A DNA stretch of 45,848 bases from NCBI GenBank assembly GCA_905234635.1, contig CAJOJB010000003.1, positions 1 to 45,848 of the forward strand, given 5' to 3'. Source of the DNA: an uncultured Eggerthellaceae bacterium. Its GTDB lineage: Bacteria; Actinomycetota; Coriobacteriia; Coriobacteriales; Eggerthellaceae. The notes below the pieces were generated by a model. It did not search any database. It was not told the origin of the DNA and saw nothing but the letters and a program-made list of their open reading frames with translations. The position numbers and the translations under genes were made by a program. How positions within the stretch are numbered: the first letter of the stretch is position 1; each line of letters opens with the position of its first letter. Positions 9,082 through 18,909 of the stretch are shown here, in pieces.

Positions 9082-12000
9082 ATGACTTCGAGCCTCGAAA
9101 CATATATATATGAAACAGCGCCCGCGCGCGTGCATGAACGCTATGCGGCCCTTGCGGCTTATGCCGCTCGGGCTGACTTTGGTGAACTCGATGACGTGGT
9201 GGTCATCGACACCGAAACCACGGGGGTGTCGTTTAGCCACGACGAACTCACGCAAATTGCGGCAGCGCATCTGGTTCGCGGGGAAATCAAAGACTGGTTT
9301 GTCACCTTCGTAAATCCCGGCAAACCCATTCCAGAAGAAATTGCCCACCTCACGCACATTTCGGATACAGACGTAGCAGATGCCCCAAGCCCCCAGGAAG
9401 CCCTGGCGCAGTTGAGCAACTTTGTGGGAACGAGCGACCTGGTCGCCCATAATGCAGCCTTTGACAAGGCATTTTGCACCAAGCACCCTGAAGGAGCAGC
9501 TCTGGCGGAAAACATTTGGATCGATTCGCTCGACCTGGGGCGCATTGGCTTGCCGCGCCTGCGTTCGCATCGCCTTATCGACATTGTGCGCGCCTTCGAT
9601 GCGCCGCTTTCTACCCACCGCGCCGACGCCGACGTAGAAGCGCTTTGCGCGGTCTATCGCATTTTGTTGGCCGCCGTGGCGCACATGCCCGCGCCCTTAG
9701 TTGCTACCATTGCCGACCTTACCTCCATCGAAGATTGGCCTACGGCGCGCGTGTTCCAGTACTTCGCCAACTTGGAAAGTACCAACGACGTCCCACCGTT
9801 TTCCATGCGCAGCATGCGCCAAAACACCTTGGACCAACTTCAAGGTGAGCCCAGATTCGACGCCGCCGCACTTGCGCAAGATGGCCCCCTCGATTTCCCC
9901 AGCTCCGAAGAAATTGAAGCAGCCTTTGCCCCCGATGGCGTGGCCGATGCCATGTATAACAATTTCGAAGCGCGTACGGAACAGGTTGAAATGGCCAAGC
10001 TCGTTGCCGCTTCCTTTGAACGGAGCGAAAACCTGGTTGTTGAAGCGGGCACGGGCGTGGGAAAATCGCTCGCGTACCTGGTGCCTGCTGCTCTTACGGC
10101 TCAGAAAAACAAGATAGGCGTGGGTGTAGCAACAAAGACAAATGCCCTGCTTGACCAGCTTATTCAGCGCGAATTGCCCCTGCTGCAGGAAGCCATGGGT
10201 GAACTGAGCTTTGCCAGCCTTAAGGGCTTTTCGCATTATCCTTGTTTGCGCAACATTGAACGGCTGCTTGAAGGTGGCGTACGCACGGTAAACGTGCAGG
10301 GCAAAGACATTTCCCAGGCCCCGAGCCTGGCGGCGCTGTTGTCCTTTGTCGAACAGAGCGACTACGACGACATCGATGCGCTTAAGATAGACTATCGTGC
10401 CCTGCCACGCTATCTGGTAACCACCAGCAGTAAGGACTGCCTACGCAGAAAGTGTCCCTTCTTTGGGACAAGTTGTTTTGTCCATGGCGCGCGCAAACAC
10501 GCCGAAAGCGCCGACATCGTGGTTACCAATCAGTCCCTGTTGTTCTGTGACCTGGCGGCCGAAGGCGGCTTGCTTCCGCCTCTGCGTTACTGGGTTGTGG
10601 ACGAAGCGCACAACGCTGAAGACGAAGCGCGCCGGGCCTTCAGTATTGGCCTTGACGCGGCTGAAATCCGGTCGCTCGCCAACCGGGTGAGCGCCATTGA
10701 GCCCACGCGCAATCTTTTCACGCGCGCGGAACGCCAGCTGGTGGGCAAGGTCGAAGCCACTGAAGCCCAGGCGCGCACCTATATGGGCGACGCCGACTTC
10801 GCAGAACAAGCTCAGCTGGGGCATTCTACGGGCGACACGCTCGCGTTTGCCTTGTGCGCTAAAGCCAAGAAAGAAGGCAGTGCATTTGCCCAGGCTGCAG
10901 AGGAATTTTGCACCCATATCCACGACCTGCTGTTCTTCGAAGAGCAGGGCAACGGCCGCGCCTATGACCGCGTGGAACTGTGGGTCAACGACGACGTGCG
11001 CGGCAGCTATTCCTTTGGCAACCTGGCGTCGCTTGCGCGGGTTATGTGCGACGCTGCTGAACGGCTTATCAAAGAAGGCCAGGAATTGGTGGCTTTCATG
11101 GAAGAAGTTCCGGGTGCGGCCCACGCTCAACGCGACATCGCGTCCGCCGTGCTTACCTTAAAAGAAATAATCAATGCCTGCGAACTCATTCTGTTCAACA
11201 GTTCTTCCGCGTATGCCTACACGGCCCATCTTGTGCGCAAGGGGCCGGGCAGCGAAGGCTTGGAAGCTCAGCTGCTTTTCGTTGGAGAAACGCTCAACGA
11301 AACATTGTTTGCCAATACGCATAGTGTGGTATTCACGTCGGCCACTATCGCAGTGGCACAGTCTTTCGACAACTTTACCGACGCTCTCGGCCTAGGTGCG
11401 ACCGAATTTTCAAATGTCCGCACCGCCCAGCTGGATTCCAGCTACGACTTTAATACCAATATGACCATCTATGTGGCCAACGACCTACCCGAACCCAATG
11501 CCCCGAGTTATCTTTCGGCCCTTGAACAGCTGCTTTGCGGCATTCACCGTGCCCAGCATGGTTCGGTGTTGAGCCTGTTCACTAACCGCCGCGACATGGA
11601 AAAGTGCTACGACACCGTGCGCGCCGCCCTGGCCACCGAAGACCTGCGTATCGTTTGCCAAAAGTGGGGCGTTTCCACCAAGGGTCTGCGCGACGAATTT
11701 TTGGCCGACGAACAACTTTCGCTCTTTGCGCTCAAAAGTTTCTGGGAAGGCTTCGACGCACCGGGTGCCACCCTTAAAACCGTGGTCATCCCCAAGCTGC
11801 CCTTCGCCAAACCCACCGACCCGCTTTCCTGCGAAAGGTCTCTCAACGACCCCCAGGCCTGGGCCCACTTTGTCCTTCCTGCCGCGGTCCTTGAAACCAA
11901 GCAGGCGGCCGGGCGCCTTATCCGCAGTTCAACCGATACGGGTTCGCTCGTTCTGGCCGACGTGCGCCTGGTCAGCAAAAACTATGGCAAAACCTTCCTC

Positions 12001-12090
12001 AATTCGCTGCCAAGCAATAACATACATATAATGTCTTCGGCAGAAATTATCGAAGCACTTACGAAGGACTATGAGTTGCGCCATGGCTAA
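9082..12090 (+). CDS. DnaQ-like 3'-5' exonuclease fused to DinG-family helicase
   Basis: VVIDTETTGVSF exonuclease motif; VEAGTGVGKSLAYLVPA Walker A; VVDEAHNAEDEAR DEAH box; 1002 aa. Confidence 0.92.
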   Translation: MTSSLETYIYETAPARVHERYAALAAYAARADFGELDDVVVIDTETTGVSFSHDELTQIAAAHLVRGEIKDWFVTFVNPGKPIPEEIAHLTHISDTDVADAPSPQEALAQLSNFVGTSDLVAHNAAFDKAFCTKHPEGAALAENIWIDSLDLGRIGLPRLRSHRLIDIVRAFDAPLSTHRADADVEALCAVYRILLAAVAHMPAPLVATIADLTSIEDWPTARVFQYFANLESTNDVPPFSMRSMRQNTLDQLQGEPRFDAAALAQDGPLDFPSSEEIEAAFAPDGVADAMYNNFEARTEQVEMAKLVAASFERSENLVVEAGTGVGKSLAYLVPAALTAQKNKIGVGVATKTNALLDQLIQRELPLLQEAMGELSFASLKGFSHYPCLRNIERLLEGGVRTVNVQGKDISQAPSLAALLSFVEQSDYDDIDALKIDYRALPRYLVTTSSKDCLRRKCPFFGTSCFVHGARKHAESADIVVTNQSLLFCDLAAEGGLLPPLRYWVVDEAHNAEDEARRAFSIGLDAAEIRSLANRVSAIEPTRNLFTRAERQLVGKVEATEAQARTYMGDADFAEQAQLGHSTGDTLAFALCAKAKKEGSAFAQAAEEFCTHIHDLLFFEEQGNGRAYDRVELWVNDDVRGSYSFGNLASLARVMCDAAERLIKEGQELVAFMEEVPGAAHAQRDIASAVLTLKEIINACELILFNSSSAYAYTAHLVRKGPGSEGLEAQLLFVGETLNETLFANTHSVVFTSATIAVAQSFDNFTDALGLGATEFSNVRTAQLDSSYDFNTNMTIYVANDLPEPNAPSYLSALEQLLCGIHRAQHGSVLSLFTNRRDMEKCYDTVRAALATEDLRIVCQKWGVSTKGLRDEFLADEQLSLFALKSFWEGFDAPGATLKTVVIPKLPFAKPTDPLSCERSLNDPQAWAHFVLPAAVLETKQAAGRLIRSSTDTGSLVLADVRLVSKNYGKTFLNSLPSNNIHIMSSAEIIEALTKDYELRHG

Positions 12091-13309
12091 GCTTCCATTC
12101 GGAAAAAATACCATGCACATCAAAAAAAGCACGGAAGGAACGTCGAACGAAATTTCCTTTTCGGTGCTCGATGCGAAGAAAAACAGCGCCGAAGAACCGG
12201 CCAACAATTCCCCCCGTACCCTTTCTGAACTGGGCAAAGTGTCGCTCTTTACCATGCCGGGCAAGCAAGAAGGCGAAGCGGCCCCCACCGCTTCGGGCTT
12301 TGGAATGGGCCGCGCTCGCAAAATGAATTCACCGCAAATTTCCGTCGGGGGTACTACCCTGGGCGGCAGCCCCGAAGTTATGTTGCGCAAGCAGCGTCGC
12401 CGCGCATGGAAGCTGCTTAACATTGCTGCCATTCTGGTAGTGCTCGGTGTTTTGGTTATGTTCGGAGGCAGGGCGCTAAGCAATTTTATGGAACGCCAGC
12501 AAACCAATCAGAATGCTCTCGACGAAGCCATTGCTTTGCTCGAGCAAACCGACCAGGCTTTTGTTGCCCTCGATGAAGCTATTGCCGCACCCGCTGAAAG
12601 CAACCAAGAAAACTACGATCAGATTCTGGTAGACCTTTCCGCTGCCGCTTCCCGGCTCGACCGCGCAACCAATAGCGCCGAAATGGTTATAGCCGCTCAG
12701 GAAAATTCCCAACTGGTTGAAGTAGCTACGTCGGTTAAAGAATCGGCCATGGCTCGCAAGGACCTTATAGAAAAGGGTCGCACCGTTCTGGTTACTGGGT
12801 CGGCCGCAAAAGCAGCCACTGAACTGGTCGAACAGTCATGGGCAAAAGCGCTTGAAGCCGACGACTTGGCCCGGCAGGCCGCAGATGTGCTTGAAGAAGA
12901 TCAGGCCAAAAACCTTGCCCAGTCCACCGAACTTTCCACGAAGGCCATGGAAGGCTTCCAGGAAGCTTTAAGTATTTTGCGCCAGGCCAAGGAAGCGTTC
13001 CCGCGCGCCGACTTTACCAATCTTGAAGCCTATCTGACCAAGCGTGCCGCAGCCCAGCAAAATGCCCTGGCCAGCAACGCGGCCATCCAGGAGCAAAATC
13101 GCGCAATCGCCGAAGCAAACAGCGCTGCCTATAACGAATCGGAAGAAGAAGCGGCCAAGATCGCGGCCACCTTGCCTGCGAATCCCGCCCAGCCCATCGT
13201 TGATAGGTACGAAGAAATTGGTGGAGCCAGCGACCAGGCCTACCAAGATGCCCGCGCGCGCGCCGCTCGTGCCGACGCCGAAGTGCGCAATTACGTGGGC
13301 GACAAGTAA
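12083..13309 (+). CDS. Single-TM, coiled-coil-like hypothetical protein
   Basis: Overlaps 3' end of the DinG ORF; TM LLNIAAILVVLGVLVMFGGRAL; long Ala/Glu/Gln-rich extracytoplasmic part. Confidence 0.75.
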   Translation: MAKLPFGKNTMHIKKSTEGTSNEISFSVLDAKKNSAEEPANNSPRTLSELGKVSLFTMPGKQEGEAAPTASGFGMGRARKMNSPQISVGGTTLGGSPEVMLRKQRRRAWKLLNIAAILVVLGVLVMFGGRALSNFMERQQTNQNALDEAIALLEQTDQAFVALDEAIAAPAESNQENYDQILVDLSAAASRLDRATNSAEMVIAAQENSQLVEVATSVKESAMARKDLIEKGRTVLVTGSAAKAATELVEQSWAKALEADDLARQAADVLEEDQAKNLAQSTELSTKAMEGFQEALSILRQAKEAFPRADFTNLEAYLTKRAAAQQNALASNAAIQEQNRAIAEANSAAYNESEEEAAKIAATLPANPAQPIVDRYEEIGGASDQAYQDARARAARADAEVRNYVGDK

Positions 13310-13485
13310 CCGCAAGTATTCATTTCGCAGGTATTCGCAAGCGCCTGAAAAGCGGGTGCCGTCAATTATTCAAGGATAAGCAGCGGATTTTACCCTTCAT
13401 CTGGTATTTATGCTTGCCAAATGTCGTATACTGCTACCGATAATATCTAAATTTAGAACAACAAGTAACACGAAAGGCAAAAGCT

Positions 13486-16400
13486 ATGTCTGAAATTATG
13501 GAAGACATTTCGTATCTGTCGCAAGAAATTGGTCCACGACCTGCGGGAACAGAAGAAGAACAGCAGGCGGCGCTCTATATTGCAGACCAAATGCAAAAGC
13601 GTACGGGTTTCACGGCAAACATTGAAGACTTTAATGCCGCCACGCAACCCGGCTTGGTTGAAGCCATTTGTTTTGGTGTGGCAGCCCTAGCCTCGCTGCT
13701 GGCTATCATAATTGGCGCGCTGGCCGTGCCGGCATTTCTTGTTACGCTCGCCTGTGCCATTCTATATGCGTTCGAACTTATCGACCGTCCGCTGCTTTCC
13801 CATGCCTTTGAACGTGGGGTAAGCCAGAATGTGGTGGCGCGCTATCAGCCAGGTGCCGCCAACGAACATGCGCGCGGTCGCAAAGTTATTCTTGTTGCTA
13901 ACTACGACAGCAGCAAGGTTCAGGCAGAGCTTAATGGCAACAAATTCGGCATGTACCCCATGCTGCTTAAAGCGTCTTCTGTTGCCCTGTTAGCCCTGCC
14001 AGTTATTTGGCTGTTCCGCATGCTCTTTGGCGGCGGCGCCCTTTTCTTTAACGTGCTTGCTTGCATTGCTCTCGTGCTTGCGGCATCGCGCGTGGCCCTG
14101 TTTGTCATGCACAAGATGGCTACCTACAACGAAGCGGCCAACAATAACGCCACTGGTGTGGCAACGCTTCTTGAAGTTGCGCGCATCATTGCCGAAGGTA
14201 CCGTTTCCGAAGAAGAACTTGCTGCCATGGAAGCCAAGCGTGCCCACAGCGCTGAAGAAGCCTACGAAGCTGGTGTGGTGCCCGAAGACGCCGAACTCGA
14301 ATACGCCGAAGGTGTGGCCCAAACCGAAGAAGAACGCTTGGCGTCCGCCAAGGCCGCTATTGCGGGAATTACAGGTAGGCCGCTGCGTGAATACCAGGTA
14401 GAACAGATCGATTTCACGCCCATGGCCGATCGTGACGACATTGAACTGTACAACGAAGACATGGACTACGGCGAATATGCCTATAACGAAGACGACGAAT
14501 TAACGGCTGCACTGCCCGCGGTGGAAGTTGAAGCCGAAGTTGAAGCGCAAGGTGCCGCCACTGATGCTGCGCAGGCTGCCACTGAAGCTGAAGCGCAGGC
14601 AAACGAAGCCGAAAGCGCAGCAATCAACGAAGCCACCTTCGTCGAACCTGAACCTGCTGAAAGCGCACCTACCAACATGTGGGCTGCCGCTGGTTTTTCG
14701 ACGCCGGCTCCCGCACCTGCTGTGCCTGCACCAACCAACGAACCCGACTGGTATACCACAGGTCGCGCCAAGGCCGTTAAGCCCGACAATCTGGACAGCA
14801 CCCCCATTCGTCGTTCGCGTTATGCCGACGCGCTGGATGCTGCCCTGGCATCGAGCAGCGCGCACATCGAAAAAGCAGCGCGTATGCTCGACGAAGGCAC
14901 CATCGGCCGCATTAGCGAAATGCAGCGCAACATTAGCGCTGGGAAGTCGGGGGCCCCTCTTAATGAAGCGCCCTTGCAAGATTTGCTTTCCGACGACGTG
15001 AAGCTTGAAGCCGCGGTTGAAGAAGCTGAGCTTGCTGAAGCGGTCGAAGCCGTAACCGTCGAAGCTGCTGTTGCGGAAGCCGTTGAAACTGCTGCCGTAG
15101 AAAGCGCCGTCGACGAAGCGCTCACCGAAGCCGCTGAAGCTGCAGTTGTAGAAGAAGCGGTCGAAACCGCCGCCGTTGAAGCAGCGGTTGCAGAAGCTGC
15201 CGAAGCCGCTGCAAAGCCCCATGTTCCCATTATCGACCTGAACGAAGCTGTTGAAAGCCCTGCTCAACCGCAGGAACCCGCCGCTGGCGAAACCATTGCC
15301 ATGGCACCCATCGACGTGAACGCGCTCAGGGCCGAAGGTGAAGCCGCGAACGCCGAGGCAGCGAGCACCGAAGCTCCCGAGGCCGAAGCCAACGCTGCCG
15401 CAGAAGAACCTGCCGCGCCGTATCGCGACCATGACTTCAGCCAAATTGGAGCCCCCGCCCGTCGCTTCCGCGACATGGACATGGTCAGCATTTCCGCTGA
15501 AAACGGTTTCGAAGAAGACAATGCCCCCGCTCGCTACAGCAACCCGCTGCAGTCCGAGCGCATCCCGCGTATTGCCCACGAAGAAGCCAACCCCATTTCC
15601 GTCATGGAAGAAATAAAGGTAGCCGAACAGGCTACCCAAGAAGAATCCATCGAAGAAAAGCGCGCTGCCCTGCGCAACGCCATTCCTTCGCTTTCGGGTG
15701 AGTTTAGCCCCATCGTGGTAACCGAACCTAAGTCTGAAGAAGAAAACACCGAAGTGTCCAAGACAGGGTCCTTCGCCACCGCCAGTGCGGCCGTCCCCTT
15801 CGAACCGGTGGGTGACGAACTCGTGGCCGACCTGAAGCCGGAAGAGCGCTACGTCGACGACGCCGACGATTCCAGCTTCGAAGAAACCACTACTGAAACG
15901 GGCGCTTACGCTGGTCCTGGCTACGTGGAAATGCCCGAATCGCGCCTGAGCCGCTTCTTCAATCGCTTCCGCAAAAAGCCGGCAGTGGAAGAAGAAAGCA
16001 CCAACGAATGGCTCGACGTGGACGACAATTATCAGGCCCGTGAAGTGGGTGCTGCGCGCGGTTCTTGGGAAAGCTTCCGTCAGGGCGCCGAAGACGCTGC
16101 CGATGGCGCTGCCAACAAACTGGGAAGTGCCGCCGGTGCTTTCGTGGGCGCGGCCGCAGCCGCCGTCGACAAAGTTGAAGATGTCGTTGAAGGCGCTGTC
16201 GATAAAGTTGAAGACGTTATTGAAGGTGCGGTCGACAAGGTCGAAGACGTTTTTGACGGTGACCAAGAAAGCACCCAAGACAGCACTCAAGAAAGCACCC
16301 AAGAAAGTCTCTTCGACGAATACGAATACGTCGACGTGGACGAAGAAGAACGCAATTGGCATGGTGGTGCCTTCTCGCAAATGCGCGCTCGTTTGTTGGG

Positions 16401-17040
16401 CGACGCCGAAGCAGAAGAAGCCGCTGCCGAACTGGTCGACGAAGTTGAAGCCAACGCAGCCGACCTTACTCAGGCCATCGAAATAGAAGATGCCCCTGTG
16501 GCCGAACGTGTCAGTTCCGTGGCGGTGCCGCTGGTCGACACCACCGAAGACGCTCGCATTGCCGAAGAAACCAAGATGATCTACAGCTTCCGCAACCCAG
16601 ACATTAATACCGAAGTATGGTTCGTGGCGCTGGGCGCCGAATACGCTGGCAACAGCGGCATGAAGGCCTTCCTGACAGAACACGCTTCCGATTTCCGCGG
16701 AGCCATCATCGTGAACCTGGAAGCCATGGGTGCCGGCCAGCTCAGTTTCATCGAAGAAGAAGGTCTTGTCCTTATGCAGAAGCCGTCTTCGCGCCTGAAG
16801 CGATTCTTGAGCAAGGCCACTGAAATTACCGGTATTAGCGTCGAAAAGGCACGTATCGACTGGCGTGAAAGCGCCGCGTCGCTTGCCCTGAAACGCGGCC
16901 TGCAGGCGTTCACGCTGGCTGGCATGGAAGGTGGAAAACCCGCATTGTTGGGTCAGGGCGACGACGTCCTTGAAAACACCGACGAAGCACAAGTGGCAGA
17001 AAATGCCCAGTTCATCGTCGAAATGATCAAGAACATTTAG
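13486..17040 (+). CDS. Giant M28-peptidase-like membrane protein split by a ~700-aa acidic/Ala-rich region
   Basis: N-terminus ISYLSQEIGPRPAGTEEEQQAALYIADQM, TM helices, NNATGVATLLEVARI, C-terminal VWFVALGAEYAGNSGMKAFL...VNLEAMGAGQL. Confidence 0.8.
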   Translation: MSEIMEDISYLSQEIGPRPAGTEEEQQAALYIADQMQKRTGFTANIEDFNAATQPGLVEAICFGVAALASLLAIIIGALAVPAFLVTLACAILYAFELIDRPLLSHAFERGVSQNVVARYQPGAANEHARGRKVILVANYDSSKVQAELNGNKFGMYPMLLKASSVALLALPVIWLFRMLFGGGALFFNVLACIALVLAASRVALFVMHKMATYNEAANNNATGVATLLEVARIIAEGTVSEEELAAMEAKRAHSAEEAYEAGVVPEDAELEYAEGVAQTEEERLASAKAAIAGITGRPLREYQVEQIDFTPMADRDDIELYNEDMDYGEYAYNEDDELTAALPAVEVEAEVEAQGAATDAAQAATEAEAQANEAESAAINEATFVEPEPAESAPTNMWAAAGFSTPAPAPAVPAPTNEPDWYTTGRAKAVKPDNLDSTPIRRSRYADALDAALASSSAHIEKAARMLDEGTIGRISEMQRNISAGKSGAPLNEAPLQDLLSDDVKLEAAVEEAELAEAVEAVTVEAAVAEAVETAAVESAVDEALTEAAEAAVVEEAVETAAVEAAVAEAAEAAAKPHVPIIDLNEAVESPAQPQEPAAGETIAMAPIDVNALRAEGEAANAEAASTEAPEAEANAAAEEPAAPYRDHDFSQIGAPARRFRDMDMVSISAENGFEEDNAPARYSNPLQSERIPRIAHEEANPISVMEEIKVAEQATQEESIEEKRAALRNAIPSLSGEFSPIVVTEPKSEEENTEVSKTGSFATASAAVPFEPVGDELVADLKPEERYVDDADDSSFEETTTETGAYAGPGYVEMPESRLSRFFNRFRKKPAVEEESTNEWLDVDDNYQAREVGAARGSWESFRQGAEDAADGAANKLGSAAGAFVGAAAAAVDKVEDVVEGAVDKVEDVIEGAVDKVEDVFDGDQESTQDSTQESTQESLFDEYEYVDVDEEERNWHGGAFSQMRARLLGDAEAEEAAAELVDEVEANAADLTQAIEIEDAPVAERVSSVAVPLVDTTEDARIAEETKMIYSFRNPDINTEVWFVALGAEYAGNSGMKAFLTEHASDFRGAIIVNLEAMGAGQLSFIEEEGLVLMQKPSSRLKRFLSKATEITGISVEKARIDWRESAASLALKRGLQAFTLAGMEGGKPALLGQGDDVLENTDEAQVAENAQFIVEMIKNI

Positions 17041-17223
17041 AAAGCCAGCGGCGCCTTAGCGCACGGCCACGTGCATAGGCTTTCCATGTGTTCAACATTT
17101 ATACTTGCCTTAGAAAAAAGTGTAGGTATAATTGCCAAAGTTAAGACGGAGCGCCTCTGGGCCTCCCGAAATGTAAGAGTGGAGCCACGCGGCTCCGGGA
17201 AAACGAGAGAATAGAGGTTACTC

Positions 17224-17373
17224 ATGGCAATTGAAGCATATTGCGTAAAGTGCAAGGCTAAGAAGATTATGAAGGACCCTGTGGAAAGCACCACGAAGAA
17301 CGGCAAGCCCATTACCAAGGGCAAGTGCCCCGACTGTGGCACCACCATCTGCCGCATTGGCGCCGCCAAGTAA
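17224..17373 (+). CDS. Small four-Cys zinc-ribbon-type protein (DUF5679-like)
   Basis: 49 aa MAIEAYCVKCKAKKIMKDPVESTTKNGKPITKGKCPDCGTTICRIGAAK; not in the ORF track. Confidence 0.88.
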   Translation: MAIEAYCVKCKAKKIMKDPVESTTKNGKPITKGKCPDCGTTICRIGAAK

Positions 17374-17408
17374 CTTACACAGAGTCTACTTAAAAGTAAC
17401 TTATGGAG

Positions 17409-17433
17409 GGCCCGCATTCGCTGCGGGCCTTTT
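17409..17433 (+). terminator. Intrinsic terminator
   Basis: GGCCCGCA-TTCGC-TGCGGGCC then TTTTG. Confidence 0.85.
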
Positions 17434-17451
17434 GTTATAATTTTTCTTCGT

Positions 17452-17526
17452 GCGGGTGTCGCCAAGTGGTAAGGCAATGGCTTCCCAAGCCATTATTCGC
17501 GGGTTCGAGTCCCGTCACCCGCTCCA
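17452..17526 (+). tRNA. tRNA-Gly(CCC), 3' CCA encoded
   Basis: Acceptor GCGGGTG/CACCCGC, anticodon arm ATGGC-TTCCCAA-GCCAT, T-arm GCGGGTTCGAGTCCCGT, TCCA end. Confidence 0.95.
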
Positions 17527-17646
17527 CACACTTTTGCACACGTGAATTCGAGCAGCAAAGCTCTTCGTAAGCGCAAAGTGGCGTGGTCGCAAGGGAATTT
17601 ACGAAAGCTTTTGGATGGCAAAAGCTTTACGTTAGGAGCAATTTGC

Positions 17647-18909
17647 ATGGCTTCGCGCGACGGCGAACAACTAAAAGGCAAACATGTTTCGCAGCCACTC
17701 GTGGCCGAATATGACACCATCGACGATCTTGAAGAACCCGTTTCGGTGGGTGCGTGGCGCCCCGTTGTTTCGGCGAGCAAGGCCACAGGCGGCAGCGGGC
17801 GCTATAACGACTATTCGCGCAACACGGCCAACTACAGCAAGAATCAGCCCAGGACCGAAGGCCCGTCTCTCACGAAAATCTTAGGCATTGCCCTGGCGCT
17901 GCTTCTGGTGGGCGTTTTGGGCTATACGGGCTTTCAGGTGTTTAAGTCTAACTACAAAGAACAGGTAAACCAGCAGCTGCGCCCCGAAAGCGAAGCCGAA
18001 GACACCGCTGCGCGTGAAGTGCTTACGCCTACCACGTCGCGCGACCCCTTCTACATGATGATCGTCGGCGTGGACGTACTCGACGAAGGCGAAACCCAGC
18101 GTTCCGACACCAACATCGTGGCGCGCATCGACCCGCAAAATGGCGTTATTACCATGGTGTCCATCCCGCGCGACACCGCCATTAACCTGGAAGGCTACGG
18201 CACGCAAAAGTTCAACGCCGCCTACGCGTACGAAGGCATTCCGGGCGCCATTAAGGCAGCGGAAAGCCTCCTGGGCGTGAAAATTTCCCACTATGCCGTT
18301 ATCGACTTTAGCGGCATGGTTTCGCTCGTGGACGCCATTGGCGGCGTCGACGTGGACGTACCGGTGTATATTGACGACCCTGATGCAGGTGCTGTTACCG
18401 TGGAAGCGGGCCCCCAGCACCTCGACGGAGAGCACGCATTGGTTTTTGCCCGTTCGCGTGCATATGCTACGGGCGACTTCCAGCGCAGTACTAATCAGCG
18501 CCAACTAATCAGCGCCATGCTCAATCGGGCCATGACGCTTAATACCACCGATCTGCCGCGCGTTATCGAAGCAGCTTCGGAATGCATGACCACCGACATG
18601 TCGGTTACCATGCTTCAGGACTACGCGCTTTACTTCATGAACTTCGAAGAAATTACCGTCTATTCGGTCATGGTGCCTTCGGGCGTAGCCATGAACGAGG
18701 GCGCGTCGTACGTGGTGTGCGACACGGCTGCCCTGCTCAAGGTTATGCAGGCCGTCGACACGGGCCAAGACCCGTCCCAGTACGTGGAAGACTACACCGT
18801 TTCTAACAGCGAAGAAGCCCAGGCCGCAGGCATGCCAGACGCCATTGGCGTGGACAGCCGCCTTACCGAAGGGGGCTACTACGAAGAAGGCGACGGCTAC
18901 TATTACTAA
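17647..18909 (+). CDS. LytR-CpsA-Psr (LCP) family protein
   Basis: MIVGVDVLDEGETQRSDTNIVARIDPQNGVITMVSIPRDTAINLEGYG; ALVFARSRAYATGDFQRSTNQR. Confidence 0.92.
   Translation: MASRDGEQLKGKHVSQPLVAEYDTIDDLEEPVSVGAWRPVVSASKATGGSGRYNDYSRNTANYSKNQPRTEGPSLTKILGIALALLLVGVLGYTGFQVFKSNYKEQVNQQLRPESEAEDTAAREVLTPTTSRDPFYMMIVGVDVLDEGETQRSDTNIVARIDPQNGVITMVSIPRDTAINLEGYGTQKFNAAYAYEGIPGAIKAAESLLGVKISHYAVIDFSGMVSLVDAIGGVDVDVPVYIDDPDAGAVTVEAGPQHLDGEHALVFARSRAYATGDFQRSTNQRQLISAMLNRAMTLNTTDLPRVIEAASECMTTDMSVTMLQDYALYFMNFEEITVYSVMVPSGVAMNEGASYVVCDTAALLKVMQAVDTGQDPSQYVEDYTVSNSEEAQAAGMPDAIGVDSRLTEGGYYEEGDGYYY

Noticed and set aside
14500-16992. 830-aa minus-strand ORF opposite the M28-like gene
   Set aside because: Low-complexity F/G/V-rich translation mirroring the E/A-rich sense codons; no domain and fully antisense to a convincing CDS.
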